Assembly (NCBI GenBank): GCA_017479485.1
Contig: JAFVCC010000077.1
Location: 1-33,699, forward strand
Direction of reading: 5' to 3'
Source: Bacilli bacterium
Lineage (GTDB): Bacteria; Bacillota_I; Bacilli_A; RFN20; CAG-826
Length of the DNA stretch: 33,699 nt
Below the pieces are notes generated by a model that saw nothing but the letters and a program-made list of their open reading frames with translations, was not told the DNA's origin and ran no database searches. The first letter of the stretch is position 1, and every line of letters begins with the position of its first letter. Made by a program: the position numbers and the translations under genes. Below, in pieces: positions 1 through 6,262 of the stretch.

Positions 1-663
1 GACCACTTTATGAACTATGGCACGGGCGAATTCCAGGTTGCCCTAGATTATATCGATACCTATGATTCCATCCGTTCTGTGCAATTGGAGCTAACCACTA
101 CGGACGATAGCGGAGTGACTGGCGATTCGAGCGCTTCCTATTCCTGGAACTTAGAAAAAACCGATCAGCCTCAGACCCTCAATTTCTATGATGGATACGT
201 CTTTGATTCTAAATTCACACCAGATCGCACGTATAAAGCGGTGGTCCACTATACCGCGATCACCGGTCAAACCTTTGATGGCCTAACGATAGAAGACATT
301 TCCATCAGCAATAACGGAGAACGTGACTGGTGCGTGGCGTCCTTCGGTTTAAATAGCGTCGTCAACTACTCCGCGATGACCATCAATACGGAAGGGGTGA
401 TTCTTTATACGCCCAACGATCCTGGTGACGTTATCGAAAATTACATTCTGACGCTTTATTCCGGTGAAGGCGAAGACGCGACGCCGTTTGAGATCGACCT
501 TAACGATCCTTATACGGCCGAGGAGATTTCGCTAACGGAACGTGCGCCGACCGTGACGCAAGAAGACCTCATGGCGGTACGGCGTTATACGCTAACCGCG
601 GTGCTCGCGGACACGTCAGAAGAAGTGGTGGTATGGGATAAGCCCATTTCCTTCACGGCATAG
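1..663 (+). CDS. C-terminal part of a probable surface or secreted beta-rich protein (5' end outside the window)
   Basis: The reading frame is open to the left edge, so the first in-window ATG at position 10 is probably internal and the gene starts upstream. The visible 220 residues contain many alternating hydrophobic/polar stretches, many Thr, Ser, Asp and Tyr residues, and almost no Cys or Lys clusters. This composition suits Ig-like or fibronectin-like beta-sandwich repeats of an exported protein. There is no membrane anchor, LPXTG motif or charged tail at the C-terminus, which ends in a plain acidic-hydrophobic segment before TAG. I do not recognise a specific family. The next gene starts 49 nt downstream with its own Shine-Dalgarno. 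Export is inferred, because the signal peptide would lie outside the window. Confidence 0.6.
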   Translation, partial: DHFMNYGTGEFQVALDYIDTYDSIRSVQLELTTTDDSGVTGDSSASYSWNLEKTDQPQTLNFYDGYVFDSKFTPDRTYKAVVHYTAITGQTFDGLTIEDISISNNGERDWCVASFGLNSVVNYSAMTINTEGVILYTPNDPGDVIENYILTLYSGEGEDATPFEIDLNDPYTAEEISLTERAPTVTQEDLMAVRRYTLTAVLADTSEEVVVWDKPISFTA

Positions 664-712
664 TTTAGGGTAATCCAAAGTTTCATAAACCGATCAAAAG
701 GAGGATTCAGTT

Positions 713-1744
713 ATGAAAGGAAAGATCACAAAAGGACGAATCGTGTGGTTCATCTTCTTCGCTGCGATGGTGGCGGGAACGATTGTGGCCATCATCTTCG
801 CCAATCAAATTTGGGGACCGGAATCGATGTTCAACGTTACCGTGAGCGCGAATCCATTCCTGCAGTATATGTTCCAGCAATTTATCCCCAATGCCATCCG
901 CACGCTGCAGATCATCACCGTTGCCATCGCGCTATGGTACGTGCTCGCGCTACTTGCAAAGCTAACGTTCCATAGCAAAAAAGGCATCACCATTGCTAAG
1001 CTGCTCGTGAACTTTTTGCGCTGGGTCATCGCCATCGCGTCGCTATTCCTCATTCTTGGCGCATGGGGCGCAGATACGACCTTGATGTTAGCAAGCGCTG
1101 GCGTTGTCACCCTTATCATTGGTCTTGGTTCCCAAGCCTTGGTCGCCGATATCCTCGCGGGTATCTTCATCGTTTTCGAAGGAGACTTCCAAGTCGGTGA
1201 TATTGTCATCATTGATAATTGGCGCGGCGAAGTGCAATCCATCGGCATCCGCACGACGCGCCTTGTTGACGCTGGCGGCAACGTGAAAATCGTTACCAAC
1301 AGCGACATCAAATCCATCATCAACCAAACCAAGGAGCTCTCTGTCGCCAAATGCTACGTGGGCATCTCCTATAACGATCGCATCGAACGCGTGGAGAAGA
1401 TCATCTCCGACAACCTTGCGAAGATCAAAGACCGCATCCCTGCCATTGTGGAAGGGCCCTTCTACAAAGGCGTCGCCGAACTTGGCGCGAGCAGCGTCGA
1501 CCTTCTCTTCGTCGCCAAATGTTCTGAGGCTGATATCTTCCAGGTCCAGCGCGACCTCAACCGCGAAATCAAGATTCTCTTCGACGACAACGGCATCAAC
1601 ATCCCCTTCCCGCAGGTCATGGTTTCCTACGAAGACAAGTCCGAATCTTTGGACACCGCATCGAAGCGGGTCAAAGAAACTGCGAATACGTTTGTTGAAG
1701 AACAAAAAGAACTCTCGAAGGACGTTGAACTCGAGAACAAATAG
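713..1744 (+). CDS. MscS family small-conductance mechanosensitive ion channel
   Basis: This 343-residue protein is predicted to be a membrane channel that opens under hypo-osmotic tension and releases small solutes. Hydrophobic segments lie near residues 10-30, 60-82, 97-117 and 125-150. The last runs into the pore/beta-domain signature GLGSQALVADILAGIFIVFE followed by GDFQVGDIV, which is diagnostic for MscS. A C-terminal alpha/beta domain follows, and the last 35 residues are charged and Lys/Glu rich. The length is slightly above E. coli MscS (286). The start is supported by AAAGGAGG about 8 nt upstream of ATG 713. It appears to be a single gene, with a promoter for the next gene lying downstream. 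A second MscS paralogue lies at 16834-17865. Confidence 0.93.
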   Translation: MKGKITKGRIVWFIFFAAMVAGTIVAIIFANQIWGPESMFNVTVSANPFLQYMFQQFIPNAIRTLQIITVAIALWYVLALLAKLTFHSKKGITIAKLLVNFLRWVIAIASLFLILGAWGADTTLMLASAGVVTLIIGLGSQALVADILAGIFIVFEGDFQVGDIVIIDNWRGEVQSIGIRTTRLVDAGGNVKIVTNSDIKSIINQTKELSVAKCYVGISYNDRIERVEKIISDNLAKIKDRIPAIVEGPFYKGVAELGASSVDLLFVAKCSEADIFQVQRDLNREIKILFDDNGINIPFPQVMVSYEDKSESLDTASKRVKETANTFVEEQKELSKDVELENK

Positions 1745-1773
1745 TTTAGACATTCCCGAAAATAATGGCTTTT

Positions 1774-1828
1774 TGCAGGGGATAATCGCGCAATATCCGC
1801 ACTGTTGCGTTGAGAATTATGTCCTGCA
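1774..1828 (+). other. Long interrupted hairpin between mscS and the small membrane gene
   Basis: TGCAGG (1774-1779) pairs with CCTGCA (1823-1828). Inside it ATAAT can pair with ATTAT, and CGCAA with TTGCG, leaving an 11-nt loop. There is no T-run after it, so it is not a classic terminator. It overlaps the -35 region of the downstream promoter. It could be a weak 3' end of the mscS mRNA or a regulatory dyad. Confidence 0.45.
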
Positions 1829-1838
1829 GTACTAAAAT
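1810..1838 (+). promoter_or_regulatory. Sigma-A-type promoter for the 1870-2091 gene
   Basis: TTGAGA (1810-1815), a 17-nt spacer and TAAAAT (1833-1838) match the housekeeping consensus. The predicted start near 1845 leaves a short leader that carries ATAGGAGG before ATG 1870. Confidence 0.6.
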
Positions 1839-1869
1839 CTAAGGCAGAAACTATAGGAGGAAAATCGTT

Positions 1870-2091
1870 ATGGCTAAAAATAGTTCGAAAGATTACTTTG
1901 GGTTATCCTGGTTGATCAGCTTAATCCTTTGCATCATCCCCATCACCTCATGGATCCTTGGGTTTGTGACCCGCTTTAAGGAAGGCCATTGGGTGTGCGC
2001 CCTCATCCGTTTGATCTTCGGTTGGAACATCATCTGGATTTTGGACATCATCTTCATGATCTTCACCCATCACATCTTCAAATTATTCTAA
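1870..2091 (+). CDS. Small membrane protein, 73 aa, unknown function
   Basis: The start is set by ATAGGAGG 9 nt upstream. After a short polar N-terminus (MAKNSSKDYFG), two hydrophobic helices are visible, near residues 10-32 and 45-70, separated by a basic turn (TRFKEGHW). The protein is rich in Ile, Trp and Phe. The arrangement resembles small two-helix proteins of the TM2 or YqaE/Pmp3 type, but I do not see a diagnostic motif for either. It has its own promoter upstream and a strong hairpin terminator 17 nt downstream, so it is probably monocistronic. Its role is unknown. Confidence 0.75.
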   Translation: MAKNSSKDYFGLSWLISLILCIIPITSWILGFVTRFKEGHWVCALIRLIFGWNIIWILDIIFMIFTHHIFKLF

Positions 2092-2107
2092 GATCTGTGA
2101 TTCCTTG

Positions 2108-2132
2108 CCCGCGGCTAGCGTCGCGGGTTTTT
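2108..2132 (+). terminator. Rho-independent terminator after the small membrane gene
   Basis: CCCGCG (2108-2113) pairs with CGCGGG (2122-2127) across an 8-nt loop, followed by five T residues. Confidence 0.85.
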
Positions 2133-2340
2133 AAAATGGGAAACGCAATGATAACGCCTTAGCGCTTCCCGTAATCCTGCCGAAGCGAATGAAGGTGTAT
2201 GTTTTTCCCCGCTTAACCATAACTTGTTATGGAATTTTCGTTTCTTTTTCATTAAGGTATCTTTGTCAAAAAGCGGAGAAGAACTTGCCCTTAGCTTCTT
2301 TGTGCGCTTTTTCTCGGTTGTCTTTCAAGAAAGGAAAAGT
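2133..2340 (+). promoter_or_regulatory. 208-bp regulatory spacer before the sugar symporter, with a perfect palindrome at 2217-2232
   Basis: CCATAAC (2217-2223) and GTTATGG (2226-2232) form a perfect inverted repeat around TT, the size and symmetry of a dimeric repressor operator. Further upstream, CGCTTC and GAAGCG (about 2164-2187) form a second weaker dyad. A -10-like TATCTT lies at 2258-2263, without a clear -35. The reading frame of the symporter is open upstream to about 2224, but that extension would cross the palindrome and looks non-coding. I infer that the palindrome is an operator for a carbon-source regulator. No regulator gene lies next to it. Confidence 0.5.
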
Positions 2341-3798
2341 ATGAAAAGATTATCCAAAAAACAGATGATCATCTTCGCGATTGGTCAGCTGGGGTGGTCG
2401 TTGCTTGGCGGTATCATTTCCGCATGGCTCGTCACCTTCTACCTTCCGACCTCGGGCGACGTTGCTCTTGGAGCAAAGCAGTACATCGTCCCTGGTTTAA
2501 TCATCGGTGGTTTCATGACGGTCCTTGGCCTCATCACCGCCCTCTCCCGTATCTTTGACGCCGTCACCGACCCGCTCATCGCGTCGATGTCGGACCGTTC
2601 GAAGAACAAACGTGGCCGCCGCATCCCCTTCATGCAGGTTGCTGCGATTCCCTTCTCCGTCATCACTGTGCTCCTCTTCGTCGCTCCTGTTGAGGGCATG
2701 AGCCCGTGGAACATTGTTTGGATCTCCGTGTTCATCATCCTCTTCTATCTCTTCATGACGATGTACTGCACGCCCTATAACGCGCTTATTTCTGAATTTG
2801 GCAAGACTCAGGAAGACCGCATGTTCATCTCCACCGCCATCTCCTTCACCTACCTCGCCGGCACCCTTTTGGCCTACACGCCGTTCGTGTTCGCCGGCTT
2901 GCTCCGCGGCGCCGTTGGCTTCGCTTGGAGCTACCGCATTTGCTTCATCGTGCTTGCGGTTATCGCCTGCGTCTGCATGCTCCTGCCGACCTTCTTACTC
3001 AACGAGAAAGAATTCGTTGACACCAAGCCTTCCAACGAAAACGTCTTCAAGTCCCTTGCTTCGACCTTCAAGAACAAAGACTTCAGGACCTTCTCCCTCT
3101 CCGACATTATGTATTGGGTCGGTCTCACCATGTTCCAGACTGGTCTTCCCTTCTTCGTCAAAGTCTCGTTAGGATTCGACGCTGGCATGGTCATGGTGTT
3201 CATGGGCGGCATGACGCTTCTTTCCGCCGTGTTCTATCCTTTCGTCACCAAACTGGTCATGAAATTCGGCAAGAAGAAACTCGTCATCTTCGGTTTCTTG
3301 GGCCTTGCGGTCTGCTATGCCATCACTGCTGTTTCTTCGATTCCGGGCATGCTTCCGGAAGAAGGCAATGCGAACGCCCTCTCTTGGGTGTTTGGTATCG
3401 TCATCATGATGGTCTCTGCGTTCCCGATGGCGCTTCTTGGCATCATCCCGCAGTCGATGGTCGCCGACGTTGCCGAAGCGGAAGCCAAGACCACCGGTCA
3501 AAACCGCGAGGGCATGTTCTTCGCGGCCCGTACCTTCGCGATGAAGTTTGGCCAATCCCTCGCCATGGTGCTCTTCACCTCCTTCGCAATCATTGGTACC
3601 TCCCAGAACACCGATGCCAACGACATCGTCGCTTCGAAACAGGGCATGCTCGTCGTCGCCCTCGTCGCCGTCGCCTTCTGTGTCGCCGGCGCGATCATCT
3701 TGTTGCTCTATCGCGAAAAGCACATCATGAAGACCATCGCCAAAGAAGGAGATGAATCCTTCCTCAAGGCGGTTGAAGACGAAAAAGAAAAAGAATAA
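2341..3798 (+). CDS. GPH-family (MelB-like) sugar:cation symporter
   Basis: The predicted integral membrane symporter has 485 residues, the normal length for glycoside-pentoside-hexuronide:cation symporters. About 12 hydrophobic segments are visible. The family hallmark lies between the second and third helices: ALSRIFDAVTDPLIASMSDR followed by SKNKRGRRIPFM. A cytoplasmic loop around residues 215-240 precedes the second half. I chose ATG 2341 because AAAGGA lies about 5 nt upstream and the protein then begins MKRLSKKQM, a typical basic N-terminus. Starting at 2224 would add 39 unconserved residues. The gene is flanked by a palindromic operator candidate and a strong terminator, so it is probably a single-gene unit. 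The substrate cannot be read from the sequence, and no glycosidase is adjacent. Confidence 0.9.
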   Translation: MKRLSKKQMIIFAIGQLGWSLLGGIISAWLVTFYLPTSGDVALGAKQYIVPGLIIGGFMTVLGLITALSRIFDAVTDPLIASMSDRSKNKRGRRIPFMQVAAIPFSVITVLLFVAPVEGMSPWNIVWISVFIILFYLFMTMYCTPYNALISEFGKTQEDRMFISTAISFTYLAGTLLAYTPFVFAGLLRGAVGFAWSYRICFIVLAVIACVCMLLPTFLLNEKEFVDTKPSNENVFKSLASTFKNKDFRTFSLSDIMYWVGLTMFQTGLPFFVKVSLGFDAGMVMVFMGGMTLLSAVFYPFVTKLVMKFGKKKLVIFGFLGLAVCYAITAVSSIPGMLPEEGNANALSWVFGIVIMMVSAFPMALLGIIPQSMVADVAEAEAKTTGQNREGMFFAARTFAMKFGQSLAMVLFTSFAIIGTSQNTDANDIVASKQGMLVVALVAVAFCVAGAIILLLYREKHIMKTIAKEGDESFLKAVEDEKEKE

Positions 3799-3813
3799 CT
3801 CCGATTGAGTTAT

Positions 3814-3840
3814 GGGCTTGGGAAACCAAGCCCTTTTCTC
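3814..3840 (+). terminator. Rho-independent terminator of the symporter gene
   Basis: GGGCTTGG (3814-3821), a GAAA loop, and CCAAGCCC (3826-3833) are followed by TTTTCTC. The 8-bp stem with a GNRA loop is strong. Confidence 0.92.
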
Positions 3841-3853
3841 TTGCTCACAAAAA

Positions 3854-3899
3854 TAAAAAAAGCGGACTTTTGCGATGATTTCCAGGTTAAGTCCGCTTT
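3854..3899 (-). terminator. Rho-independent terminator of the STAS-kinase gene
   Basis: On the minus strand AAAGCGGACTT pairs with AAGTCCGCTTT (3889-3899 with 3859-3869), followed by a run of seven T residues. The plus strand could also form the hairpin. Confidence 0.85.
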
Positions 3900-3914
3900 A
3901 TTTCTATCTTTGGA

Positions 3915-5069
3915 TTAGAGACCGATATCGAGGTCGTCAATGATATCGAGCAGGTGGTTTAGACGTCCGAGGTTACCTTCGTGACGCGCTTTGTTCTCGG
4001 GGTCGTTAACTTTGCTCCACCAAAGCATGTGGGCGTAGCTGACCAGCGCGATCTTTTGGAACGTCTGCTCGTTTAAGCCACCCAAATAGACGTCGAGCAA
4101 CTTGCGGAACATCGGTTGGACGAAGGAGGCGGGGAGGCCAAGGAAGCGCTCGCTGTTGCCCGGGTCATCTTCTTCGAAAGCGACATAGGGGGCGTAAATG
4201 GCGGCGAGCTCAAAGATGGGATGGCCATAGGACAGAGTGTCCATATCAATCAATAAGAGGTCATCGTTTTGGACCATGATGTTCTTGAAGTGACAGTCGC
4301 CGTGGACGAAGGTATTGCGGTCTTCGATGCTTTCGATGAGGCGGCGAAGCTTCGCGAATTTCTCCTCGCTTAAGAATTCTTTAATGCCGTCGACCTTGCG
4401 GAGCCATTCTGCCTTTGTGCTTGGCAAGGTGGAATCACTCGGAGTGGTGGTATTGATCGTGCGAAGCAGCGTCGCATATTTGTTGATCATTTCGTCGTAA
4501 CGGTCCGGTTCGTCGCGGAAGATGTCGCGCAAGGAAGCGCAATCGAGCATCTCAAAACGCACGCCGAAACGGTTGCCCACGGTGACGACGTCGAAGGAGA
4601 TTGCGGTGGGAATGCCCAAGACGAAAGCTTGCTTGGCGAGGTTTAGCTCGCGGCGGACATCCTCGATGGTCGTGCGCTGACGGAAGACTTTGATGATGGT
4701 GTCTTTATCGATGCGGTATACCTCGGAAAAATAGCCTTGGCCGATGAGGACCGCTCCGCTGACGTCGATCTCCACCAAACGCTTCTCAACCGTCATCATG
4801 CGGGTGAAACCGGTCATTTCGAAAACTTCATAAACATCCGGGGAAGCGTTGATCACGCTGGTGTCTTTGCAGCGCTGCAGAAGTTTTAATACCACGCGCA
4901 ATCCTGCCGAAGACACGTAATGCACGCCACTGAAGTCGAGAACGACTTTTGTTGGCGATGCGCTAGAAAAAACTTGGAATACCTCAGCTTCAATCTGCGC
5001 CGCATTCGACGAAGAAATGTCGCCCGTAGGATAAAAGGTAAGGGTGCCGTTTTCAAAATGATGGTTCAT
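3915..5069 (-). CDS. STAS domain (anti-sigma antagonist type) fused to an APH/choline-kinase-like phosphotransferase
   Basis: This 384-residue protein has two parts. Residues 1-100 form a STAS domain like SpoIIAA/RsbV, with VVLDFSGVHYVSSAGLRVVL at about 42-61; Ser53/Ser54 is where such antagonists are phosphorylated. Residues 105-384 look like a protein-kinase-like small-molecule kinase: glycine loop VLIGQGYFSEVY (107-118), candidate Lys127, catalytic HGDCHFKN (256-263) and metal-binding IDMD (274-277). That half recalls the TIGR02172/aminoglycoside phosphotransferase group. GGAG lies 8 nt before the ATG and TAAAAT further up. The gene is divergent from asnA. A matching SpoIIE-phosphatase/HATPase protein is encoded at 14906-16774, so a partner-switch input is plausible. 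The substrate is unknown; drug resistance should not be assumed. Confidence 0.85.
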   Translation of the reverse strand: MNHHFENGTLTFYPTGDISSSNAAQIEAEVFQVFSSASPTKVVLDFSGVHYVSSAGLRVVLKLLQRCKDTSVINASPDVYEVFEMTGFTRMMTVEKRLVEIDVSGAVLIGQGYFSEVYRIDKDTIIKVFRQRTTIEDVRRELNLAKQAFVLGIPTAISFDVVTVGNRFGVRFEMLDCASLRDIFRDEPDRYDEMINKYATLLRTINTTTPSDSTLPSTKAEWLRKVDGIKEFLSEEKFAKLRRLIESIEDRNTFVHGDCHFKNIMVQNDDLLLIDMDTLSYGHPIFELAAIYAPYVAFEEDDPGNSERFLGLPASFVQPMFRKLLDVYLGGLNEQTFQKIALVSYAHMLWWSKVNDPENKARHEGNLGRLNHLLDIIDDLDIGL

Positions 5070-5136
5070 AGGAATCTCCGTTATTCTATTTTACCGAAAA
5101 CGCTGCGGAAACGGGATATCAACATGCGCGCTTGTG

Positions 5137-5145
5137 TGCTAAGAT
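5137..5145 (+). promoter_or_regulatory. Extended -10 promoter of asnA, near-leaderless
   Basis: TGC TAAGAT is an extended -10. Its end is 9 nt before ATG 5155, and no Shine-Dalgarno lies between, so the predicted transcript starts within a few nucleotides of the start codon. Confidence 0.5.
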
Positions 5146-5154
5146 TCACTGCGC

Positions 5155-6165
5155 ATGAGCTGTAAAGACATTTTGACCCTTGACTACCAACCAACCCTCA
5201 GCGTTTTCGAAACGCAGCGCGCCATCAAATTCATTAAGGACGATTTTCAGCATCGCCTTGCGGAGAAACTGAAACTACTCCGCGTCAGCGCACCCATCTT
5301 CGTCCGCAAGGATTCGGGGCTTAACGATGGCCTTAATGGGACGGAACGTCCAGTTTCCTTTAACGTAGAAAACGTCCAAAGCGACATAGAAATTGTTCAT
5401 TCCCTGGCGAAATGGAAACGGTTCGCTTTATCCAAATACGGTTTCGAAATCGGGCATGGACTCTATACCGACATGAACGCGATCCGCAAAGACGAGAAAC
5501 TCGATTTCATCCATAGCGTTTACGTCGACCAATGGGATTGGGAAAAGGCCATCACGAGGGAAGACCGCAGCCTTTCGTATCTCAAAAAGACCGTGCGGCA
5601 AATCTACTCTTGCCTCAGACATTGCGAGAAGGCGCTTTCGCTCCGCTACCCGATGTTTCAACCCATCTTGCCCCGCAATATCGAATTCATTTCCACCGAA
5701 GAATTGCTCCAGCGCTACCCGTTATTGAATGCAAAGGAGCGCGAAAATGCCATCGCGAAAGAATATGGAGCCGTGTTCCTTTACCAAATCGGCGGAGCGT
5801 TAAGCAGCGGCGTCCCTCACGACAGCCGCGCCGCCGACTATGATGACTGGTCGCTTAATGGCGATATCTTGGTCTATTATCCGCTCTATGACATGGCTTT
5901 AGAGCTTTCCTCCATGGGCATTCGCGTCGATGCGGATAGCCTCCGTAAACAACTAAAAACTAAAGGCGAGGAAGACAAACTTTCCAACGCCTATTGCCAA
6001 GCGATTCTTCGCGACGAGTTGCCGCCAAGCATCGGCGGTGGCATCGGACAATCCCGCATCTGCATGTTCTTGTTACGAAAAGCCCATATCGGTGAAGTTC
6101 AAGTTTCTGTGTGGCCCGAAGAGGATGCGAAGAAGCTGATGAAGCGGGGTATCCGTCTCCTTTAG
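5155..6165 (+). CDS. asnA: Aspartate-ammonia ligase (asparagine synthetase A)
   Basis: AsnA makes asparagine from aspartate, ammonia and ATP (giving AMP and PPi) in the cytoplasm. The 336-residue length matches the family (about 330). Class II aaRS-like motifs are clear and follow E. coli AsnA in order: VHSLAKWKRFALSKYGF, GLYTDMNAIRKDE, HSVYVDQWDWEKAI, REDRSLSYLKKTV, RYPLLNAKERENAIAKEYGA, RAADYDDW, LNGDILVYYPL, ELSSMGIRVDADSL and the C-terminal GGGIGQSRICMFLLRKAHIG. The start gives MSCKDILTLDYQPTLSV, consistent with the family N-terminus. An extended -10 sits just upstream without a Shine-Dalgarno. It is transcribed divergently from the STAS-kinase gene with an 85-bp spacer. Confidence 0.97.
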   Translation: MSCKDILTLDYQPTLSVFETQRAIKFIKDDFQHRLAEKLKLLRVSAPIFVRKDSGLNDGLNGTERPVSFNVENVQSDIEIVHSLAKWKRFALSKYGFEIGHGLYTDMNAIRKDEKLDFIHSVYVDQWDWEKAITREDRSLSYLKKTVRQIYSCLRHCEKALSLRYPMFQPILPRNIEFISTEELLQRYPLLNAKERENAIAKEYGAVFLYQIGGALSSGVPHDSRAADYDDWSLNGDILVYYPLYDMALELSSMGIRVDADSLRKQLKTKGEEDKLSNAYCQAILRDELPPSIGGGIGQSRICMFLLRKAHIGEVQVSVWPEEDAKKLMKRGIRLL

Positions 6166-6200
6166 TTGTTTGGCGATAGTTCCCTAAGAAACCGCTTAAC

Positions 6201-6254
6201 TCATATTTATATGAAAAAATAGTTGCCATTTATATTTTCAAAGGCAAACTATTT
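6201..6254 (+). promoter_or_regulatory. Palindrome and long dyad upstream of the ABC exporter
   Basis: TCATAT-TT-ATATGA (6201-6214) is a perfect short palindrome. Next, AAATAGTTGCC (6217-6227) and GGCAAACTATTT (6243-6254) form an 11-bp dyad with one extra A, around an AT-rich centre that contains TATATT (6231-6236), a candidate -10. This looks like an operator pair controlling the exporter; the dyad could also fold as an RNA hairpin just before the start codon. No regulator gene is adjacent. Confidence 0.5.
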
Positions 6255-6262
6255 CGACGGGT

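Noticed and set aside
1088-1753. 221-codon minus-strand frame inside the first mscS gene
   Set aside because: Antisense shadow; the plus strand has a clear MscS protein.
2224-2340. 39-residue N-terminal extension of the sugar symporter
   Set aside because: It crosses the palindromic operator candidate, has no family similarity, and a Shine-Dalgarno supports ATG 2341.
3169-3723. Long minus-strand frame inside the symporter gene
   Set aside because: It is a shadow of the GC-rich codon pattern of the coding strand; its composition is low-complexity His, Arg, Asp and Glu.
3915-5069. Aminoglycoside-resistance enzyme
   Set aside because: The kinase half belongs to the broad APH/choline-kinase fold, but the STAS fusion and context point to regulation. 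No evidence for drug modification.
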